From: Fasciolopsis buskii | Lineage: Eukaryota > Platyhelminthes > Trematoda > Plagiorchiida > Fasciolidae | Reading direction: 5' to 3' | Length of the DNA stretch: 64,000 nt | Assembly: GCA_008360955.1 (NCBI GenBank) | Contig: LUCM01003976.1 | Coordinates: forward strand, 20,907 to 84,906 | Notes under the pieces: model-generated | Told to the model about the DNA's origin: nothing | What the model saw: the letters and a program-made list of their open reading frames with translations, nothing else | The model's database searches: none | Shown here: positions 10,641-23,083 of the stretch, one piece after another | Layout of the letters: the number at the start of each line of letters is the position of its first letter | How positions within the stretch are numbered: position 1 is the first letter of the stretch | Position numbers and translations under genes: made by a program

Positions 10641-12201
10641 TCGATTTTTCGATACACTCCTTACGTCGTTTGGTCCAAAATGGGAACAGTTTGGTTAAAG
10701 AATTAAAAATAATGGACTGTAGATGAAAGAAATTTTGTCGTTGTAGTGGAGGTATTTCGTTGATTCTGAAGGAATAGCCAACATAAAAAAAGACGGGGTT
10801 CCGAAGAAATCCCCGTGTTTCACTCTACTGGGACATAGTAAACGTGTTATCCTTAGTAGACTGGTTTTCTTTCGGTCTGACGCAAATCCGATGAAAGCAC
10901 ACTTGGATCCATGACATGCTCAACATAAAATCATGGTTTGGATCCCGATCCTATGCAAAATGTTGCATGATTTAATGATCTACCGAGCCAGTAGATACTG
11001 ATTCAGAAATTCGAAAACTTCTTGGAGTTTGAAATAAAAGTAATTCCATACTGAAGATGCTGAACGTCCCATCAAAATGACAACAAAATTACTGAAGGAT
11101 AGTGGCGGGCCCATCGATTGTCATTGCTTATCTACCATGAATTTCTAACAGCACGTGCGCCAAATTGTTGTGAATTAATCTCTCTTTGTTCTCCTTTTCG
11201 AGCTCGTAATACGTCATGGTAAGGGCATGCTTATAATGGCTAAAATGCCACATTAAGTAAATTTCCAACCTATTTGCCCGCCAGGTAACTTACGTTTTCT
11301 TATCCAAAAGATTCGCCACTTCTCGTTGAATAAAATTAATACTAATTCAAGCATGTTTCTATTATGTTGCCTGCTGAAGCGTGAATTTTCCGTATGACGC
11401 TTATTGCATGGGTTACGGCAAGATCTGTATGTATGTGCATGTATATGCATGCATATTTGTATGTACGTGTACGCATCCTCGCCGGCAATAAATTGAGCCA
11501 TAACAAAACTAGTGAATGAGGCACGCCCCGTAGCTGCATAGGCGTATTTCACAGAGAAGTCGACAACAAGCCACTGTGGGACTGAAACTTGGAATGGCGT
11601 AGTTCTAACCGAGGATCGAATGGCTGACAACGAATTTCCGCTTATCGTCAAAGTGGCCAAGGGATCTAAGACTCGAACCTCTGACCTTTTGGTGGTGGTA
11701 GACACGTAGTTTACTTTACCGGTCAGTTTTCGCATTCAGGTCATACAAGGTTCAGTTTAATTGTTTGAATGACTGATTAGTCAGGGGCTCATCAGTCCTC
11801 GGCCACTATCACTTCGTCTGTCGCTGCATATTTACAGAGCAGTAACTTATTTTGCCCTGGCATGGCAACAAGTTTAGCGACTGTTCCATCTGCTAACTGG
11901 AAGCGTGTCTAGAGTCTAAATACTCCAGTTTTCAGGTTTGACGGATTTCAGAATCTTCGAATCAACCAGTATATAGAATTTCCTTTGACAATTGACTGAT
12001 CATGCAGCAATGGTATTTACTTACCATTTTGAAATAAGTTTTGATTTATTGTTTCTCCGGACACTTGCTTTTGATTCATCTAACTGAACCAGTTTTCAAT
12101 TGGTTTTACCAAAAATAGAACATTTAGTATCTCATTTGGTCATTTTCATATCGAGCATGGCTTATGTTGCATTATTTTTCGAATTGTTGTCCCATTTACA
12201 G
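10641..12201 (+). other. 3' end of the large RNF103 intron
   Basis: Intron sequence from 4485 runs to the acceptor TTTACAG ending at 12201. A 160-codon minus-strand frame at 11735-11253 crosses a low-complexity TATGTA/CATGCA patch and looks fortuitous. I see nothing else supportable. Confidence 0.5.
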
Positions 12202-14614
12202 CCTCTGTCTTGACCGTGGTTTGATTGCTGCTGACCTCATATTGGCTTTGCCCAAAGGAGGCGATCGTATCAAGGACTCCGTTCAGTATCGCGCATTACC
12301 GAAGCAGTCCATTTCAGTTTCTTCCGCTGCCATCACAGATATCGCTCTGCAACAGATCCACAATTGGGTATCTGGTGCGTTAGCCGAGCGCGTTAGAAGC
12401 GTCAAAGTTGTGAACGACATTGTGCCGAGCTCTGTGGATTGGCACAAGTCTATCATCGAGAAAAGAAATTTGAAACGGCGTTGGATTTCGTGGTTGACTG
12501 AGAAACCTCAGCCTATTCATGTTATTTGGAGGTACAACAAAAATCCCTCTACGGATCAAATTATGAGCTCTGATTTGAGTGCAGGATATCCCCCACTTGT
12601 TCTGTCCGCGCTTTCGGTTCCGTTCACGGGTCGTGTTCGGTTTTGGGTTGTAGAGTCTGCAGCGTCCCGCGTACCAGGTTTCACTTCGGGAGATGGCTCC
12701 GATGTGAGCCGGTGGCCTTTACTGAAGGATGAAACTTCATCTGTAGAACAGCTGCTGAGTCATCTTAACTGTCCTTTAAACTCAACGTATCTTGTTCTCA
12801 CTCCTGAGGCGAAATGTCTTGGGTTTGGAAAACATCATGGAGAGTATTTGGGATATCCGAATCTGGAACTGTACTTACGTTTGCTGTATCCTTCAGTGGA
12901 CGACATCCTTCTTGCTTCTTTCTTCTTACTCAATTTGTTAGTTTTGCTGAACACGGCTATCAGAGGTGGAAAAATAATCGCGTTTGTCGGAAGGCGTTGG
13001 ATGGGTATGCCCGTATCGTATACACATGAGCAGTTGGGATTAATACAGTCATTTATTCACTTGGCTCGCCAAGGATGGACGTTGCATCGCCCTTCACGAA
13101 CTGAACGTAATATATCACAATCATTGCCATCGAACGTGCCAGATAGATCTAGAAGTATAAGTGAACCTTCGGCGAACGAAAACAAATTTTCCATTAGCAA
13201 CCAACTTATTCATTGGGGAAAGTTGAGTATAGTCGAGTTTTTTTCTTACAACTTGTTCTTTTTGCTCACCGTTCTGCCTGTGATCAATGCACTAAGCCTC
13301 TCTTATGCAGCATGTATTTTAAATGTATTGCTTTGGGTTTTACGTACTTTCGTCCTGTTACCCCCTGTAGTATCGCTTCGTCTTTCCATCACTGGGGGGC
13401 ACTTTTGTTGGTCCCGACTTGTCGGTGTCATCGTTTTCTATTACATAACCGTCCTCATTTCTGCTGCCCATGTCTATTTTATTCTGTTGGATGCAAAACC
13501 ATTCAATCGCTTTCGTCAGCGGACGGTATCATTCTTGTCTTCTCGAAGACTCAACCACGTTTCTCCAGATGAGCTTTTGGCGCGGCTCACTCGGTCTCTG
13601 CTAATCTCTGATTTGGAACCCCGAATGGAGCAGACCACATCCGGCCTGAGTGGCAGTAGTAGTTCTTCTCCGTCTGAAGTAGATTCTGTTGAATACATTG
13701 CGCAAGATCCGATGGCAACTTCCTCACGTCCTTCAAACCCGTCTCTCCTGACACATACAATTGAACAAATTCGACTTTTAAGACGACTTGGTCGACTACA
13801 TGAGTTGTTGCACGAGAATTCTCATTATCTCCCCACCAATTTTGTCCATCCACCAGAAGGCGCTGCTCTTAATCCGCCAGAACGTGGTGACATTGGACCC
13901 AATCAACGGGCTGCTCCGGCACACATCTATACGTGGCAATGTTCCCGTCTTATTCAATTCGGGGATGATGCAACAGTGCAGTCAGATTCGCGTTCCGAGA
14001 AATCTCAGATCTGTCGTCAATCTTGTGCCAGTAATAGCACATGCCCTTCCCGTCCATCTTTTGCCTCCTCCGTCGAAGCCGAATACGAAGCTGAAGATGA
14101 AGAGGACGTAGCTGTGAACTCTACTGCTGTTCCAAGACAATCACAAGGGCATCGGGTGCGTCGTCGGAGACCCCTGATTGCAGTAACCCAGCGATCCGAT
14201 CTGGAGGGTAGCTCAAGCGAGGATAGTTCCCAAAGTTCTTTTAATCGAAATTTTGACTCTTCCTCTGAGGTGAAGTCCTTTATTGGACCATCGGTGGATT
14301 GGCCACCATGGGTGATACCTTGTGAGGAGTGTGTTGTGTGCTGGCGGGTCTTCCGTCCTGGAGTGCGTCTTGGTGCGCTGCCATGTGGTCACGGTTTTCA
14401 CGAGGCTTGTATTCGCCGTTGGTTAGATACTGGTGCGTTAGATTGTCCAGTCTGTCGTTGGCCTGCCCATGCACCGCATTTACGCCAGCAGCGTCAGATG
14501 ATCGGACAACTTCTCAGTGCCGTACAATCCACCTTGAATGCTAATGGCAGTCAGCGCGAAACCGCAGTAGGCTTTCCATATCACAATAGAGACGCTCTTA
14601 ACTGGGTTTCATGA
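12202..14614 (+). CDS. RNF103: RNF103-like ER membrane RING-H2 ubiquitin ligase, terminal exon
   Basis: A large open terminal exon of about 804 codons. An ATG at 12164 continues the frame, but the 12 residues before 12202 look like translated intron, because a good acceptor (CCCATTTACAG) ends at 12201 with the right phase. Order of features: lumenal LSALSVPFTGRVRF, then HHGEYLGYPNLELYLRLLYP as in RNF103. Hydrophobic segments follow at about residues 247-268, 352-405 and 412-441 (counted from 12164), then a Ser-rich and acidic linker (near 636-650). A C3H2C3 RING follows, with C723, C726, C741, H743, H746, C749, C761 and C764, and CPVCRWP, the family signature. All zinc ligands are present, so ligase activity is expected. 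The three exons total 951 residues against about 685 in human; the extra length is mostly linker. The family acts in ER-associated degradation. Confidence 0.88.
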
Positions 14615-14706
14615 TTACCGAAGTGTTTTCCGTTATCCTTGTAAATAATATAATCAATAATGCGAATTTCCCAATTGCTCGAAGTCTCATTGTCACTCAG
14701 ATCTCT

Positions 14707-14712
14707 AATAAA
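14707..14712 (+). terminator. Candidate poly(A) signal of the RNF103-like gene
   Basis: AATAAA lies 93 nt after the TGA stop, the first canonical hexamer downstream. Position and sequence fit a polyadenylation signal; the cleavage site is unknown. Confidence 0.5.
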
Positions 14713-14799
14713 CAGTTTCATTTCATTTCACTGTCTTATGCTTTCTCACTATCGACATTGACTGTCTCAGTACTCTCCTTTGTTATGTGTTTGAAATAA

Positions 14800-15660
14800 G
14801 TGGAAATCCGAAGCACACTGAAACTGTTAAATTGAAAAACAAAAAAAACCCATTAATTTTTACTAATCACAAACAGTGAGCAGTGTTTTTCAGTCACTGG
14901 TTCAGATATTATCTCGGATAATTTGAAAAGCATCCGGGATTTCGCGTCATGCATAATTTTCCAGTATGGATTAATTGCTTCGAAAATTTTTTTCAATGTT
15001 TGCGACCCTTTGATGTTTCTTTGTTCCGAAAAATACCGCGAAGCAACACGATGAAAATAGTCATGAAGTTTGTCTTCTTTAGGCTACGTGGATCTGGCGG
15101 TGTATCTTCTGTTTGAATGCCTTTTTATAGATACGTGCCTGCATTCTGTTTAAGAAAGGCTTACTCATGACAAACGCATTGGAAACAGAAGAGTAAACTA
15201 AGAATTGTAGACAAAAATAACCTGGGGATGTGAAACTCTGTGAATGACAACACTACATATTAAGACTGGAATGCAGTTCAATCTTTGGACGTTTAAATGC
15301 GCGCAAAAGAGGTTTTACGGAAGATGATGTGCAACAGGTAAACCGAGAATTAAATCGACTTCGCAGATGAGTTTGATACGGACACATCATAGTGCAGTTG
15401 ATATATTTTACCTATACTAACCATAGAGGTCCTTTTGGGCAGCAACTGTTGACTGTTACGAGACCACGACGCGGAATTATGAAATCTTGTTTCCGATGCC
15501 TCGGGGATTAGTGCATGCGGATGTGAAAAGCGGATATGGAAAATGCACTGACATATGTAGCAGGAATGATGTGACCTGGACTCCGAAAATTTCACTGATT
15601 CTTAAATTCTGATTCACAAACAATCAGTGTATTTCAGTTATTTTTTTCTGAGTGACTGCT
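14800..15660. other. Intergenic DNA without recognisable features
   Basis: AT-rich sequence between the RNF103-like gene and the repeat block. Only short fortuitous frames are seen. Confidence 0.5.
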
Positions 15661-15664
15661 GGGT

Positions 15665-15752
15665 TATATATATATATATATATATATATATATNNNNNNN
15701 NNNNNNNNNNNNNNNNNNATATATATTATATATAGTAATATATATATATATT
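15665..15752. repeat. (AT)n tract with a 25-N gap
   Basis: An AT dinucleotide run is interrupted by exactly 25 Ns (15694-15718) and then resumes as imperfect AT/TA repeats. The gap marks the left end of the first copy of a duplicated block. Confidence 0.95.
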
Positions 15753-17308
15753 AAGCAATGACATCCTGGATTTGCCCATCTTTGCATCATAATGAAACAG
15801 CAAGATGAATACTCACAAATTGATTTCTTGTAGCAAATCAACGGTATGACTTTGATATGTGAAGTAATTAATTCGTATCTGTTTTGCAACAAAATGAGGC
15901 AACTGATGCCCCCTCTCTTAAAGTGTACCACGGGTTTTTAGTTTAAAATTTAGAATCTTTTGGAACCAGCGACAAACGTTGGACAAACTGTGCCGAAAGA
16001 TTCAGTTGAATGCAGTTGTTTCTAGTAAACCGTTTAGGTTCTTTTTTTAACCCTATTAACTGTTCACAATATTTTGGCGGGCAGAGGGACAAAACAGTTT
16101 GGGTCGGGGTAAAAGTTGGACAGTGAGGCGTAGACAGAATGATTCGAAAACCCATAGATATGTGGTTTTTCAAACTCGACGGTGTGGCAGTTTGCTCACG
16201 CCATTCACACTAACATTCGGTTGTTGGATCAGATTTCACCGATAGACCTTCTTTTCCGTCTTTCCTGCGCATTGTTTATGAGATTCCGTGTGGATCAAGT
16301 TCTTTCCTAATCATTGCAATTTGGATTGTTCTCGTCTTGTGACTTGCTTACATCGAATTCCTATATTTTAATGAGAAATTGTCTAATTTTCTTTAGTGTG
16401 TTTTGATTCTCCGCGGTTTCATTTATTTCATTGACCTACCATGTATATGGTTCATGACATATCAGCCACACGTATTTACAGCACTTCGACTGTCGATTGA
16501 TTATTTTAGGATCGAATTAGTTGAACGCATCGACTGATTCACTGAAGTCCATTACTTTACTGAGTTTGAACTTTCTAACCATTTTTTGCCATCATTTTAC
16601 AAAAGTTCAAGCAGTGGACTCTGAAGGATTTAAAATGGTTCTACGGGCTATCGTTCAGTAGGCCTAGGTTATGATTGGATTTATCGTTTTTCTCTCGCTA
16701 TCGACGAAATTCAGCCACGATAAAATCATTTATTTCGAAAATGTGATGAAGAACAAGATTTTATTGTGTTATTCATCTATTTTGTGCTTTTTCAAGAGCG
16801 AGGCTTTCGGGTATTATAGTTATTAGTTTTAATGGACTAGTTTTGTTTTGTTTTTTCTTTGATTTTGCTTGGTTTTTTACTTCGTAGCTTTTTGTGGTAT
16901 TTGATCTTTACGATTTTTTTTTTTCCTTTATTTCTGATTTTTATTTGTTTGATCTTTGTTCATTTTTTTTATTTTTGTGTCGTTTTGTTTGATTGATCGA
17001 CTACATCTGGGTTATCAACATAACGAGGACTAAATGAAGATAACCGAATTCGTAAATATTAGTGAAATAAATTATTTACAAGACAAAGAATATGTCATGA
17101 AAAAGGCTCGCTATTTCAATTTTAAAGAAGGAATTTTAACGAAACACTTTTGCTTTACGCTTCATTCGCAAGCCGTTAGAGTGACACTTATATGAGGAAT
17201 GTAGTTCCTGGACATGATAATGATTGTGCGGCTCAAGGTAATTTAGGGCGATACCTTTGCGTTAGATTGATTAACCGGCTTTATTCCAATAGTTCTGCCA
17301 GATAAATA
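15753..17308. repeat. Duplicated block, unique part, copy 1
   Basis: This DNA is repeated at 21609-22970 in the same order and orientation, starting with AAGCAATGACATCCTGG after an AT run in both. The two copies differ mainly by single-base insertions and deletions, often in homopolymers, rather than substitutions. The block contains no gene I recognise. A T-rich stretch at 16840-16990 occurs only in this copy. Confidence 0.8.
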
Positions 17309-17431
17309 ATTCACCATGTGATATCATCAGCTTCAACTCCACCATAAAGAAACATGAAGCACTGTACAGCTGTTTCATCCTTGTTTTAGGAATCATGTAG
17401 CAGTGCATATCCACCGCGCCGCAACTGGGAC
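17309..17431 (-). repeat. Inverted hammerhead satellite unit (head-to-head), copy 1
   Basis: This is the reverse complement of the ribozyme part of the satellite, from the GGTGAATTATT end back to the GCGCGG before stem I. It abuts a plus-strand unit at 17432, giving two arms of about 110 bp around a spacer containing GCAACTGGGA. On the minus strand the ribozyme core CTGATGA is altered to CTACATGA, so this arm should not cleave. Confidence 0.8.
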
Positions 17432-20400
17432 GCGGTGGGATATGCACTGCTGATGATTCCTAACAAGGAATGAAACAGCTGTACAGTGCTTCCATGTTTC
17501 TTATTGGTGAGTTGAGTGATGATATCACATGGTGAATTTATTTTTCATGTAAACATTCAATTCTCCTTACTACTAAATGATCGAGTAACAAGGCTCTTGT
17601 AGGTCATACCCAAAGCCTTCGTCGTACTTAGGCTACCTGCAGAGAAGTTCATTCTATCAGGTAGGTCGATCGCTGTGACGGTAAACGGACAGTATACCGT
17701 GCAATACCAGTTGACGGATAGTGCAACATCATTGAGTCGAGGTTCAACAAACGTTTCAGAGCCTGCCCGTAAGCCGTAATGGCTAAGGCGTTCGACTCAC
17801 AATCGTTCGTCCGTTCGCGTTCCCAGTTGGGGGCGCGTGGGATATGCACTGCTGATGATTCCTAACAAGGATTGAACAGCTGTACCAGTTGTCTTCCATG
17901 GTTTTCTTTTATTGTTTGGTTGTGTTGTTTTCGTTGTTTTTTTTGTGTTGAGTTGAGTGATTGATATCACATGGTGGGAATTATTTCATGTAAACATTCA
18001 ATCTCCTACTACTAAAATGTATCGAGTAATCAAGCTCTGTAGGTCATACCAAAGCCTTCGGTCGTACTTAGGCTACTGAGAGAAGTTCATCTATCAGCTA
18101 GGGGTCGATCGCTGTGAGTAACGGGACAGTAACCGTGCAAACCAGTGACGGATAGGTGCAACATCATGTGGTGAGGTTCAACAAAACCGTTCGAGCCTTG
18201 CCCGGTTTAGCGTATGGCTAAGGCGTTCGACTTCACAATCGTTCGTCCGGGCGTTCGCGTCCAGTTGGGGCGCGGTGGATATGCACTGCTGATGGATTCC
18301 TAACAAAGATGAAACAGCCTGTAACAGTGCTTCCAGGGTTTTCTTTATGGTGATGTGAGTGATGATATCACATGAGTGAAATTATTCATGTAACATTCAA
18401 TCTCCTACTACTAAAGATGTTTATTCGCAGTAACAAGCTCTGTAGGGTCATACCCAAAGCCTTCGTCCCGTACTTAGGCTACCTGCAGGAAGTCATCTAT
18501 CAGTGGGAGGTCGATCGCTGTGAGACGGACTTTCAGTAACCGTGCAAACCAGTGACGGATAGGTGCAACATCATGTGGTTGAGCGTTCAACAAAACCGTT
18601 CAGAGGCCTTGCCGGTAGCGTAATGGCTAAGGCGTTCGACTCACAATCGTTCGTCCCGGGTTCGCGTCCCAGTTGGGGCGCGGTGGATATGCACTGCTGA
18701 TGATTCCGTAACAAGAGATGAAACACTGTACAGTGCTTCATGGTTTCTTTATTTATGCGTGAGTTGGGAGTGATGATATCACATGGTGAAATTATTTCAT
18801 GTAAACATTCAATCTCCTACTACTAAAAATGTTATCGGAGTAATCAAAGCTCTTGTAGGTTCTACCCAAACGCCCTTGGTTCGTACTTAGGCCTACCTGC
18901 AGAGAAGTCATCTATCAGTGTAAGGGGTCGATCGCTGTGAGGTTAAGGAACAGTAAACCGTGCAAAACCAGTGACGGATAGGTGCAACATCATGTGGAGG
19001 TTCAAACAAACCGTCAGACCATGCCCGCGTAGCGTAATTGGCTAAGGCGTTCGACTCACAACGTTTGTCCCGGGTTCGCGTCCCAGGTTGCGGGCCGCGT
19101 GGATATGCACTGCTGATGATTCCTAACAAGGATGAAAAAACAGCTGTACAGTGCTTTCCATGTTTCTTATGGTTGGTTTGAGTGATGATATCACATGGTG
19201 GAATTATTTTCATGTAAACATTCAAATCTCCTACTACTAAAATGTATCGAGTAATCAAGCTCTGTAGGGTTCATACCCAAAGGCCTTGGTCGTACTTAGG
19301 CTACTGCAGGGAGAAGTCATCTATTCAAGTAGGGGTCAATCGCTTGAAGGTAACGGGATCAAGTAACCGTGGCAAACAGTGACGGAAGGTGGCAAACATC
19401 ATGTGGTTGAGGTTTCAACAAACCAGTTTCAGAGCCTGCCCGGTAGGCGTAATTGGCTTAAGGCGTTCGGACTCACCAATCGTTTCGTCCCGGGTTCGCG
19501 TCCCAGTTGGGGCGCGGTGGATATGCACTGCTGATGATTCCTAACAGGAGAAACATCCTGTACAGTTTCCATGGTTTCTTTTATGGTGAGTTGAGTGATG
19601 ATATCACACTGGTGAATTATTTCAATTGTTAAACATTCAATCTTCCTACTATAAAAATGTTAAATCGAGTAATTCAAGCTCTGTAGGTCATACCCAAGCC
19701 CTTGGTCGTACTAGGCTACCTGCAGAGAAGTCATCTATCCAGTAGGGGTCGATCGCTGTGAGGTAACGGGACAGTAACCGTTGCAAAAAAACCAGTGACG
19801 GATAGGTGCAACATCATGTTGTTGAGGTTCAACCAAACGTTCAGAGCCTGCCCGGTTAGCGTGATGTCTAAGGCGTTCGACTCACAATCGTTCGTCCCGG
19901 CGTTCGCGTCCAGTTGCGGGCGCGGTGGATATGCACTTGCTGATGATTGCCTAACAAGGATGAAACAGCTCTGTACAGTGCTTCCATGGTTTCTTTTATT
20001 GGTGAGTTGGAGTTTGATATATCACATGGTGAATTATTTCATGTAAACATTCAATTTCTCCTACTACTAAAATGTATCGAGTAAGTTAATCAAGCTCTGT
20101 AGGTTCATACCCCAAAGCCTCGTCGTACTTAGGCTACCTGAGAGAAGTCATCTATCAGTTAGGGGTCGATCGCTTGTGAGGTTTAACGGACAGTACGTGC
20201 AAACCAGTGGACGGAATAGGTGCAACATTTCATGTGGTAGGTTCAACAAAACCGTTTCAGAGCCTGCCCGGTGGTAATGGGCTAAGGCGTTCGACTCCAC
20301 AATGTTTCGTTCCGGGTTCGCGTCCCAGTTGGGGGCGCGGTGGATATGCACTGCTTGATGATTCCTAACAAAGATGAAAACAGCTGTACAGTGCTTTTCC

Positions 20401-20902
20401 ATGGTTTCTTTATGGTGAGTTGGAGTGATGATATCACATGCAGTTTGGAATTATTTCATGTAAACATTCAATCTCCTACTACTAAAAATGTATCGAGTAA
20501 TCAAAGCTCTGTAGCGTCATACCCAAAGCCTTGGTCGTACTTTAGGCACCTGCAGAAGAAGTCATCTATTCAGTAGGGGTCGATCGCTGTGAGGTAAACG
20601 GACAGTAACGTTGCAAACCAGTGACGGAATAGGTTGCAACATCATGTGGTGAGGTTCAACAAACCGTTTCAGAGCCTGCCCGGTAGCGTAATGTGCTAAG
20701 GCGTTCGACTCACAATCGTTCGTCCCGGTGTTCGCGATCCCAGTTTGGTTGCGCGGTGGATATGCACCTGCTGATGATTCCTAACAAGGATGAAACAGCT
20801 GTACAGTGCTTCCATGGTTTCTTTATGGTTAGTTGAGTGATGATATCACATTGGTGAATATTTCAGTAAAACATTCAATCTCCTTACTATAAAATGTTAA
20901 TA
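17432..20902 (+). repeat. Tandem satellite array with hammerhead and Pol III-like boxes, array 1
   Basis: Nine plus-strand units of roughly 400-420 nt as assembled (about 390 nt in the clean consensus at 26185-26548). CTGATGA or a one-base variant occurs near 17450, 17852, 18289, 18697, 19113, 19531, 19940, 20354 and 20771. Each unit holds tRNA-like A and B boxes, then the hammerhead, then a conserved tail ending CTACTACTAAAATGTATCGAGT. Units carry many single-base indels, some inside the catalytic core, which look like uncorrected long-read errors. The array joins Penelope-like sequence at about 20903. Confidence 0.9.
20757..20814 (+). ncRNA. Hammerhead ribozyme, last unit of array 1
   Basis: The core CTGATGA (20771-20777) and GAAAC, short stem III and the GTA cleavage site are intact. 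Stem I carries one inserted C on its 5' strand, compared with the clean unit at 26402-26458. Confidence 0.75.
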
Positions 20903-21545
20903 TCGAGTTCTGTAGATGTGTTGTTTAAATTAGATTCCGGCACGATTTACCATATTACCGACTAAGTCTTATTCGTTTTGAGCTGGTTTCTGGTTTTTTT
21001 TTCAGGGTTAGGAATGACATGTGATATTGAAATCCCGTTTGAAGCTCTGTTCTGCCAAACACGACGCCTTAATAACTAACTGCAGACACAGACTTTCGAG
21101 GCATAGACGTCTGCCACTCACCATTTAGAACCGAACCCAATAATTTAGCCCGGTCACAAAAGACATTCAGGAACTAAAAACAATTATATTTAACGAAAAC
21201 GTCATAATAAGTTCATTCTGATAAAGGTATGCAGGGAGCTTATCTTGGGACACGACGAGAATACATCGAAAGGTTTGCTAGCACTTGTAACAGGTACAAA
21301 TTTATTACAATTCTTAAGAGAGAATACACGGTCACTATGAAAACAAATCACATTATATTTAAGTGAGCTTGTGCAAGATGCTGGATAGAGAACGAGCTAT
21401 TCGACGACTGAGATCTGCAGTGGTGCATTCTCAGACTATATGTTTACCAAAAAATCCACAGGGAAGGTCTCCCTAGGTCTCATTCTGATCGCCTCTCCAT
21501 GCCACGCTGTCCCTTATGAGTTGTAGACCTTTTAGGCCTCTGTGT
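20903..21545 (+). mobile_element. Penelope-like element 2, N-terminal part, duplicated copy
   Basis: This stretch is repeated at 26549-27180 with indel differences. Scattered frames give the N-terminal PLE region (TREYIEKLLAL) and the start of RT. It stops at an (AT)n tract, whereas the second copy continues into the rest of RT. It is directly preceded by the hammerhead satellite in both copies. Confidence 0.7.
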
Positions 21546-21556
21546 AAAATCTCTCT

Positions 21557-21560
<4 letters not shown>

Positions 21561-21609
<49 letters not shown>
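21561..21609. repeat. (AT)n microsatellite
   Basis: A 49-nt AT dinucleotide run separating the two copies of the duplicated block. Confidence 0.95.
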
Positions 21610-21614
<5 letters not shown>

Positions 21615-22970
21615 ATGACATCCTGGATTTCCCATCTTTGCATCATAATGAAAACAGCAAGATGCATACTCACAAATGATGTTCTTGTTAGCAAAATCAA
21701 CGGTATTGACTTTGATATGTGAAGTAATTAATTCAGCTATCTGTTTTGCAACAAAATGGGGCAACGATGCCACCCCCTCTCTTAAAGTGTACCACGGGTT
21801 TTTAGTTTAAATTTAGAATCTTTGGAACCAGCGACAAACGTTTGGACCAACTGTGCCGAAAAGATTCGTGATGCAGTTGTTTCTAGTAAACGTTTAGGTT
21901 CTTTTTTAACCCTATAACTGTTTCACAATATTTTGGGCAGAGGGACAAACAGTTTGGGTCGGGGTAAAGTGGAGTGAGCGTAGGCAGAATGATTCGAACC
22001 CATAGATTTGTGTTCAAACTCGACGGTGTTGGCAGTTTGCTCACCGCCATTCACACTAACCAAGCGGTGTTTGGATCAGATTTCACCGATAGACTCTTTT
22101 CCGTCTTCCTGCGCATTGTTTATGAGATCCGTGTGGATCAAGTTCTCTAATCATTGCAATTTGGATGTCTCGTCGTTGGTGACTTGCTTACATCGAATTC
22201 CTATATTTTAATGAGAAATTGTCTAATTTCTTTAGTGTGTTGATTCTCCGCGGTTTCATTTATTCCATTGACCTACCATGTATATGGTGGCATGACATAT
22301 CAGCCACACGTATTACAGCACTTCGACGTCGATGATTATAGGATCGAATTAAGTTGAACGCATCGACTGATTCACTGAAGTCCATTACTTTACTTAGTTT
22401 GAACTTCTAAATCCATTTTTTGCCATCTTTACAAAAGTTCAAGCAGTGGACTCTGAAGTTAAAATTGTTCTACGGGCTATCGTTCAGTAGCCTAGGTTAT
22501 GATTGGATTATCGTTTTCTCGCTATCGACGAATTCAGCCACGATAAATCATTTATTTCAAAATGTGATTAAGAACAAGATTTATTGTGTTATCATCTATT
22601 TTGTGCTTTTCAAGAGCGAGGCTTTCGGGGTTATATAGTTATTAGTTTTAATGGACTAGTTGATCGACTACATCTGGGTTATCACCATAACCGAGAGACT
22701 AAATGAAGATAACCGAATTCGTGAAATATTAGTGAAATAAATTATTACAAGACAAAGGAATATGTCATGAAAAAGGCTCGCTATTTCAATTAAGAAGGAT
22801 GAACGAACACTTTTGCTACGCTTCATTCTCAAGCCGTTAGAGTGACACTTATATGAGGATGTAGTTCCTGGACATGATAAATGATCTTGTGCGGCTCAGG
22901 TATTTAGGTGCGATACCTTTGCGTTAGATTGATTAACCGGCTTTATCCAATAGTTCTGCAGATGAAATAA
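21609..22970. repeat. Duplicated block, unique part, copy 2
   Basis: Second copy of 15753-17308. It is shorter because many single bases and the T-rich stretch are missing. No gene is recognised. It ends at the inverted ribozyme unit, as in copy 1. Confidence 0.8.
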
Positions 22971-23083
22971 TTCACCATGTGATATCATCACTCAACTCAC
23001 CATAAAGAAAACATGGAAGCACTGTACAGCTGTTTCATCCTTGTTAGGAATCATGAGCAGTGCATATCCACCGCGCCGCAACT
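22971..23083 (-). repeat. Inverted hammerhead satellite unit, copy 2
   Basis: Counterpart of 17309-17431, with the same head-to-head junction and GCAACTGGGA spacer. The minus-strand core reads CTCATGA, so the invariant G5 is replaced by C and cleavage should be lost. Finding the same junction in both copies argues against a one-off chimeric read in one copy. Confidence 0.8.

Noticed and set aside
11253..11735. 160-codon minus-strand ORF as a gene
   Set aside because: It crosses a TATGTA/CATGCA low-complexity patch, has no domain or signal, and sits antisense in an RNF103 intron.
12164..12201. ATG at 12164 as the start of the RNF103-like protein
   Set aside because: The 12 codons before the acceptor at 12201 show no similarity, while the upstream exons join in the right phase.
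17309..17540. Palindrome as a pure missed-adapter sequencing artefact
   Set aside because: The same junction with the same spacer occurs in both copies of the block, and the arms differ in the ribozyme core; an artefact is still possible if the block itself is duplicated by assembly.
17432..20902. Regularly spaced repeats as a CRISPR array
   Set aside because: Units are about 390 nt with no unique spacers, and the surrounding genes are eukaryotic.
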